Shown here: in pieces, positions 58,150 to 64,000 of the stretch
Numbering within the stretch: the stretch's first letter is position 1
Layout: the number at the start of each line of letters is the position of its first letter
Assembly: GCA_949361645.1 (NCBI GenBank)
Contig: OX442418.1
Coordinates: 6,532,372 to 6,596,371, forward strand
DNA from: Spongilla lacustris
Taxonomy: Eukaryota; Porifera; Demospongiae; Spongillida; Spongillidae
DNA length: 64,000 nt
Reading direction: 5' to 3'
The notes under the pieces: generated by a model
Told to the model about the DNA's origin: nothing
The model's input: the letters and a program-made list of their open reading frames with translations, nothing else
Databases searched by the model: none
Translations under genes and position numbers: made by a program

Positions 58150-60790
58150 CTCTAACAAAACGTTCAACAATCATTTCAGGATCTATAGTTACATTGTAAT
58201 CTGTATGCATTAATGCGACTGAGTGATGCTAGGCGTTCTTCTCCCATTGTATTTCTCAACGACGTTTTGAGCCTCCGAAGAACAGAAAAAGAACGTTGCG
58301 CTTCTGAACTTGTAACTGGAAATATGCACCCAATACTTAAAAGAACTTGAATGTTTGGGCAAATGTCGGGGTCTGCATGCATGTGTGTAGCAATTAACTA
58401 AGGTTTCAGGTGGACTAGATGTTTCCATTTTTCTCCTCTAATAAAGAACCCAGTGATCCAGTTCCGAGGGCAGTGAGGAGTAGGATGGAAGGTCATTTTC
58501 GTAAAATGAAAACAGTTTATAATCCAGTGCACATTTGATAGCTATCTGGGGCACAGCAAGGACAGTATTGCTGTAACAGCCTGTCTATTTGTAACAGAGA
58601 AGCGCTCCTTCATCTCAGATAATAGATAATCCAAAAATGGTATTGTCAAACTCCTCTTGAAATACTCAGTTGTGGATTCTGCCGGTATGTTGCAACGTTG
58701 CATTTGTCTCCCGTTAACAGTTCTAGGCTTTTCTTCGGTACTTCCAATGTCCTCCGCAAGCTCCTTTGCTTCATCGTACACCTTAATTGTCATGAAACAC
58801 TTCAATTACATTTCTGTATTGTTTTATGAGAGCTATAGTGTCGTCAATCCATTGGTAAGCCTCATACACGTCCAGTTCTCGGCGTTGCAATTTGGCAGCG
58901 ATGCCTTTAAGGGTATAGAGCACTTTTTTGTACTACGAAAGACGCGATATTTTCAAATCGCTTAAGGCATGATTAGCCTTGTCCTTTGTCTCCCTATCCC
59001 ATGTCCAGTCATTCAATGATGGGTTGTTGTACATATGAGGATGGCAGATCATATCCATCGTCATAATTACTGCAGGGAAGAGTTCCTTAATGTTTCGTAA
59101 GCTTCGTGGGGCTCTACCCATCGAGTTCGACACAATCTTTTAAGTTTCTCTAACTTCACATCCTGACAGCATTCCTCTAATACGCGCTCAAAAAAAGCCT
59201 GCCATTTAGGTAAATAGTACGAGTGAAAAAACAAGATGTGCCTCATTCATTGTGCCAATCACGTTCCGAATCGGCTGTAATTTGCATGCAGCTAGCACTG
59301 ATGCACATATTCAAAAAATATGTGCATTGCAAGGCAAATAAATGGCTTTTGGATATGATGCCCTGCATGAACCGGCCATTAACTCCATTTGCTGCTGATG
59401 ACATTGAACTCGTAGTGTCATACGTTTGAGCACTAACTCTGTTAAGATCAATGCTATGCAACGTGTAGGACTCCATTCATTTCTTGCAAACAGATTCTGA
59501 ATTTGTTCTTTCTAGTTGAACAAAATCAAACAGTTGCCCTTTGACAAATACATTGCCGGGATTGCTGATATCCAGCATTCTGTTGCATATGCCAAGTACA
59601 GTGTCGTTGTTCGATGAGTCAGTTACAAAATAGCCACCTTTCCTAACTGCTGCATTTGTGTACTCCCTTACATAGTTTCCACAAAGTTCTATTATGTCGT
59701 TTTGAATTGTTTTAGACGTATAACAAGCATTTCTAGGTGCATTTGTAATGAAGTTCTGAAGTGTTGCATCTGTCCTGGCTCTGAATTCCAACAAAGCCAA
59801 AAAAAATTCCTTTATTCGTACTAGGATCTGCTGTGTAGTCATCTCTGTGCCCGCGAAAGGAGATGCCTTGTTTCCCACAGAAAATAATGCATTCAACAAT
59901 GCTTTTCAGGGCCAGTCGGTTTGCTTCTTGTGACTGCATATCCAACACATTATCTATACGCATAGCTGGATTTCTACACTGATTGTTCCAGAAGAGCATT
60001 TCCCATCAACACAGCATCTTTGTGGTACTGATATGATTCATGTTTGTCTCTTCCTTTTGCATTTTTAAAATCTTGGAACGGTGTGACTACCAATTTTCCT
60101 AATACTCCACCTCCACGACACCTGCCCTGTGGAACGTTTGCAAATAGAACGCAATACTTACAATATGCACCTTCCTTTGAAGGTGACCATACCAACCAAT
60201 GGTATTCACTCAGCCAAGCTTTTCTGAAATATTGCGTTATAGTTTTGCCACCCTTTTCATTCACATGTATTGGCAAAATGGAAGGCAATGAAGGCTGTTC
60301 TGTGAGTAATTTTTCCATAACATTTTGAGGTTGAGGAATTCCGTAAATCACCAAACCAATATGTGTTACATTATCTTCTATTGATCCTGCTTCTGCAGAA
60401 TTGTGCCCTATACAGACTCAATAGTGGTGCTTTCAATTTGTTTACTACTGTTTGGAGTTGTGTGATTTGCCAAAAATGATATTGAACATGCAGACTGGTC
60501 ATCAACGCTACTGATATCCTGCACATCGTCTTCATCAATCTCCTCATCTGATATCATTTGGTCTAATAAAACATTTGGAGGCTCTGATAAAACTGTTTGC
60601 AGCGTATAGTAGATATAGAATCGAGCTGTGCTGCATCAGTGGGTTGTATTGATGCATGTTTCAGTACGCTTGTACATTCACTGCTTGCGTTCGTTGGCTG
60701 TTCAAAAAAAGATCGAATATCGCTCGATAGTTTACGAACTTTGGATATTCTGTCCCGGTCCTTGGCACACCGTTTCGTGCCACTTTCCAT
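58150..60790 (-). pseudogene. ZMYM1-like hAT transposase, frameshifted
   Basis: Minus-strand relic with all parts of a ZMYM1/DUF4371-type hAT transposase in order. N-terminal MESGTKRCAKDRDR...SFFEQ (60790-60563). TTF-type zinc finger with FRKAWLSEYHWLVWSPSKEG and YCKYC (60354-59974). DUF4371 core: NVLDMQSQEANRLALKSIVE, GKQGISFRGHRDD (59999-59733), AGTEMTTQQILVR...NDIIELCGNYVRE (59899-59477), then DTTSSMSSAANGVNGRFMQ (59476-59243). C-terminal dimerisation block PVTSSEAQRSFSVLRRLKTS with LRNTMGEERLASL (58382-58176). At least four frame changes or stops interrupt it (DUF4371 pieces overlap in different frames), so it is dead. Element ends not securely found. Confidence 0.85.
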
Positions 60791-61383
60791 CTATATAAGG
60801 TTATCGTACATGCACATACGCATTTTGCATGGAATTTAAAAACATAACATGCACGTACGTGAAACATAAATGCCGAGCGTTGGAGTTTTGAATTCAAATC
60901 CCTCACTATAGCTATAGGAATATCACGAGAGTTCGACAACTATTAAATAATGCAATGACAAGAATTCGATGTGGGCTACACGTTATGTTAACTTAACTAG
61001 TCTGCTTGTGCATACACCTTGGAAATTCGACTTTTGAAACTCTATTAGTATATTATAAGCATGCAGATTAATACTTCATCACTGCATGTATTTACACTCA
61101 CCATTAAAACAGAGAGAAATTGATAAGATGACTGACAAGTGATCCGACAACAGCAAAGCACACTGAACTGAGACGTATAAAATAATGCCTTTACACAGGA
61201 TGTATAGTGCTTTTGAGAAAGGGTCTTTGCCTGGCGTAATAATATGACGTCGATAGCAATAGGGGCAATAGCGCTTTTATCGTAGAACCGGCTAGCGCCT
61301 AACGGATGCCACGATCAGTAATCAACACATACGTAAATTGATTATGTAATGGAGTCTACGATGTACTGAATGAATATTATTAT
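60791..61383. other. Flank of the hAT relic
   Basis: No gene or repeat recognised. Confidence 0.35.
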
Positions 61384-61455
61384 TGACGGTCCAGCGGGGG
61401 GGGGGGGGGAGGGGGGAGAATTCCCTAGTTTCCCCCCCGGATCCGCCTCTGAATA
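61384..61455. mobile_element. Collapsed CAGGGGCGG-type remnant
   Basis: CAGCGGGGG... followed by a poly-G/A stretch and CCCCGGATCCGCCTCTG: both ends of a very short member of the family with almost no body. Could also be the outer end of the neighbouring hAT relic. Confidence 0.45.
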
Positions 61456-63119
61456 CCCCTCAGAAAGAATGGACCCCCATGCAGCAAGAAACACACCGAA
61501 AAACCAACGTGGAAGGTACAGCTAAGGTATTTGTGTACCGTTTTTTTGTGTAGGCTAATATGGTGCACCAAGGCATACATGTAACTTGCCAATAACATTA
61601 TTTCATGTGTCACAAAAACTAAAGATAATCACCATAGCAACCAAATTTGAGTCAATACCTTATTTTTGACCCTCTATCATATCTATATAAATTGGCTGAC
61701 TTTGATGATATGTGACGGTTGCTATGGTTGTCCAATCGAATCGATTGATTGCATAACCATATATCATATAAATGTGAATAGAAAATTGTGTTTGCTTTGT
61801 AGCATAAAGTGTGAAATAACAGAAGCAACAATTATACACTCCCAAAAGTGCAAAAAATAATACCAGAATGAATGGACTCAATAAATCCTGAGACAATACA
61901 AAACTCCTTTAGGAAAACCAAAACACTGCACGTTTATCTATGTACAAGATCACAAGGCAGGCTCTGACATTGAGAGTTTGATGAAAAGTGTATACTGTAC
62001 ATGTATAAACATCATAATTAGGTAGATCTGTAATGTAAGTGTAAACATTTATATGATAAATCCAGGTACAGGAGATCTTTTTGAACAAAAGCCTCTGTAA
62101 ATCTATAGTATGAACTGTTTACTTTAGAAAATAAAGGAAAAATTGCTTGGGATTATATACTGCTGGACTTGAATCAACCCTACTGAAAACGCATTTTAAA
62201 TGAATTACTAATTCCCTTAAAATGAAAAAAGAAATCCCTTCTGTAACTTCATAGTCACTAAGTGAATACACATAAATAAAATATTGGTTTGAAAAAAAAT
62301 GCTACTTTCGATTAATGATATTACTATTTTAGTTAATTAATACATTAACGGTTTACCAGCTAAATTAATAATCAAATTCAGTACGTAACCGCGGAATTTA
62401 ATTATTGATATTTGCTATTTTTAGATACGGTGTCATTAGCACCAAATAACTTTTGAACCGAACGAGTCTTCTAGGTGCAACTTTTGAAATTCAGTTAGAG
62501 TAGTGATTCCTCTACACGCTGGTATGAGCTAATTGTTTGTAGCACTCTGGTAAGGTATCCGTAACCTACCGTGAGCGAACGAGTCGGTTACCTAGAGAGA
62601 CGCTACCGTTGTTATAGACGCTATGAACTTGAAATCTATCTACTATCGTCGCTGGACTGTTAGGCAAGTATTTAAGGATGAAGGCATGTATTTTATATAC
62701 GATTTGTGCGTGAAAACAAGCTGAACAGTGCAAGCGTACGTACGAGCGCCGTACATTGAATTGTCCCAACATTATTTATGATGGAGCGTACTTTGAACTC
62801 CTGCCGTTTTCTTTCTTTAGTAAAGCCGAACACTAATAACTCACAACATGTTGTCTTGACCCTGAGTCATCTTTGTAACGTTTAAAGACACCAATATACC
62901 ACTCGATACGACCGTACCAGCTGCCCTCACATGATGCTCGGACACACCCAAAGTTAATAACTTTTGGGCGTTATAGAAACGTATTTTTGTCAACGGAGCT
63001 ATACTATAACCTTGTTGATACCTGTTCGCATACCTGTCTACTAGTTATATGCAAGGTTTGGCTAAGTACAAACAATTCTGTGCGAAGTTGTCGTACGCTC
63101 TTTTAGCCCTATCTTGCCA
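61456..63119. other. No gene recognised
   Basis: AT-rich. CCATAGCAACC at 61632 and GGTTGCTATGG at 61719 form a small separated inverted repeat resembling RFX (X-box) half sites. No ORF of note. Confidence 0.35.
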
Positions 63120-63180
63120 TGACGGATAAATCCGTCATTGGCGGTTACGTGTCCAATAATTCATGACGGATAAATCCGTC
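63120..63180. repeat. Pair of palindromes 44 bp apart (GACGGATAAATCCGTC)
   Basis: TGACGGATAAATCCGTCA at 63120-63137 and GACGGATAAATCCGTC at 63165-63180, both preceded by CA. Arrangement parallels that at 28308-28365. Possibly the end of a DNA transposon extending beyond the window. Confidence 0.55.
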
Positions 63181-64000
63181 TTCAGCGGTTAAACCGTTAA
63201 ACAGCATCCATATGTTGCCCTCAGTGTGGCTGATATAGTATGAAAGTCTGAAGTCATTGTGTCAATCCTAAGCTTCAGTACATTAATCTAAACGTATTAT
63301 GCAGTTTTGGCAAGTTATGGGCTTGGTGCACCTCTTAGAGAACGATAATTTTTGCGAAGTTATACACAAACAAAACTAGCCATTTTTTTTGCGGTTTTTG
63401 AGCGTTGATAAAGAGTTGTTATTGTTTTATCTTTTTGGGTGATGGTACAACTGAAGTGATGCTGAGGTGGTGCCTTACTATATGGACACAAGTCGTTAGA
63501 GCTTGACATTCAATTCATGCATGGTGTGGTACTGGTATGGTGTGGTACTGGTGGAACAGGCTGAACTTTGCATGCTCCCCAAGTAGGCCAAATCCTGTAG
63601 TTACCTCATGTTGGAAAATACTATTAACTAGTTGACAAACCTAACTGTTCCACAGGTAGGGACTTGCAAGAGGCACTCATCAGCTAGGAGGACTGCTACA
63701 TCAACTGCCATATGCATTGCACTTCTGGTAGGGAGATCAACTTCAAATGTACTGGCTACACAGTGAGATCACTCAGAAGCAGCAGTATTAATTCTGGAGC
63801 ACATTTCACTTCTGAGGGAGACATGGGCTTTTCTAAGCGACAGCACTGATACCATATGTACTGGCTGACGTTGTCAGCTACATGATGATGCACTTAGCAC
63901 AAACAAATGTATTGCATGGGCTATAGCTACTGGCTGTGAGAGGAGTTCCAAACACAGAGGATGCCCGTTGGGGCCCCTAGGACAATCAGGAGAGTATACA
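63181..64000. other. No gene recognised to the window end
   Basis: Includes a 17-bp tandem duplication (ATGGTGTGGTACTGGT) near 63522-63555. The rest shows no ORF or repeat structure. Confidence 0.35.

Overview
The window reads as nuclear DNA of a marine invertebrate animal, most likely a sponge. This is an inference. The supporting signs are spliced genes with very short introns (57 bp at 10675-10731), a single-pass receptor with a death domain, a receptor tyrosine kinase, an AT-rich background dotted with TACATGTA, and DNA transposons with animal-type transposases. Nothing bacterial or viral was seen. It is an accessory, repeat-dominated region: only two loci look like ordinary host genes, and the rest is mobile DNA, its wreckage, or tandem arrays.

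Layout. 1-8290 is most of a giant inverted repeat with ~4 kb arms and its axis near 4.1 kb; each arm is built of diverged tandem units. 9073-13403 holds an apparently intact three-exon CACTA/EnSpm (Tnp2-type) transposase. 13.7-16.2 kb carries small inverted-repeat elements. 16.8-21.8 kb carries exon-like pieces of a minus-strand transposase-like gene, split by a decayed 2.8 kb hAT element (17195-19998) that contains a 31-bp minisatellite and a hAT C-terminal fragment. 22.2-22.8 kb has three copies of a MITE family with another copy at 15.85 kb. 24.9-27.3 kb (minus) is the 3' part of a membrane receptor with a cytoplasmic death domain.

From 28.3 kb, a possible transposon end and a small acidic ORF precede a 1.5 kb array of a 24-bp unit; a second, unrelated 24-bp array lies at 32.6-33.6 kb. 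37.3-39.5 kb is a frameshifted non-LTR reverse transcriptase with a restriction-like endonuclease C-terminus. 40.4-45.9 kb is a nest of short elements with readable target-site duplications: CAGTGGCG-ended elements make 8-bp duplications and CAGGGGCGG-ended elements make 5-bp ones. 47.8-54.2 kb is a 6.4 kb minisatellite ending in a 200-base gap. 55.9-57.3 kb (plus) is the transmembrane and kinase part of a receptor tyrosine kinase. 58.2-60.8 kb (minus) is a broken ZMYM1-like hAT transposase. The last 3 kb has little beyond a pair of palindromes.

The genes do not form a pathway. The two host receptor fragments are separated by about 28 kb of mobile and tandem-repeat DNA. The main information is the insertion record: which element landed in which, shown by target duplications and by interrupted arrays, inverted repeats and reading frames.
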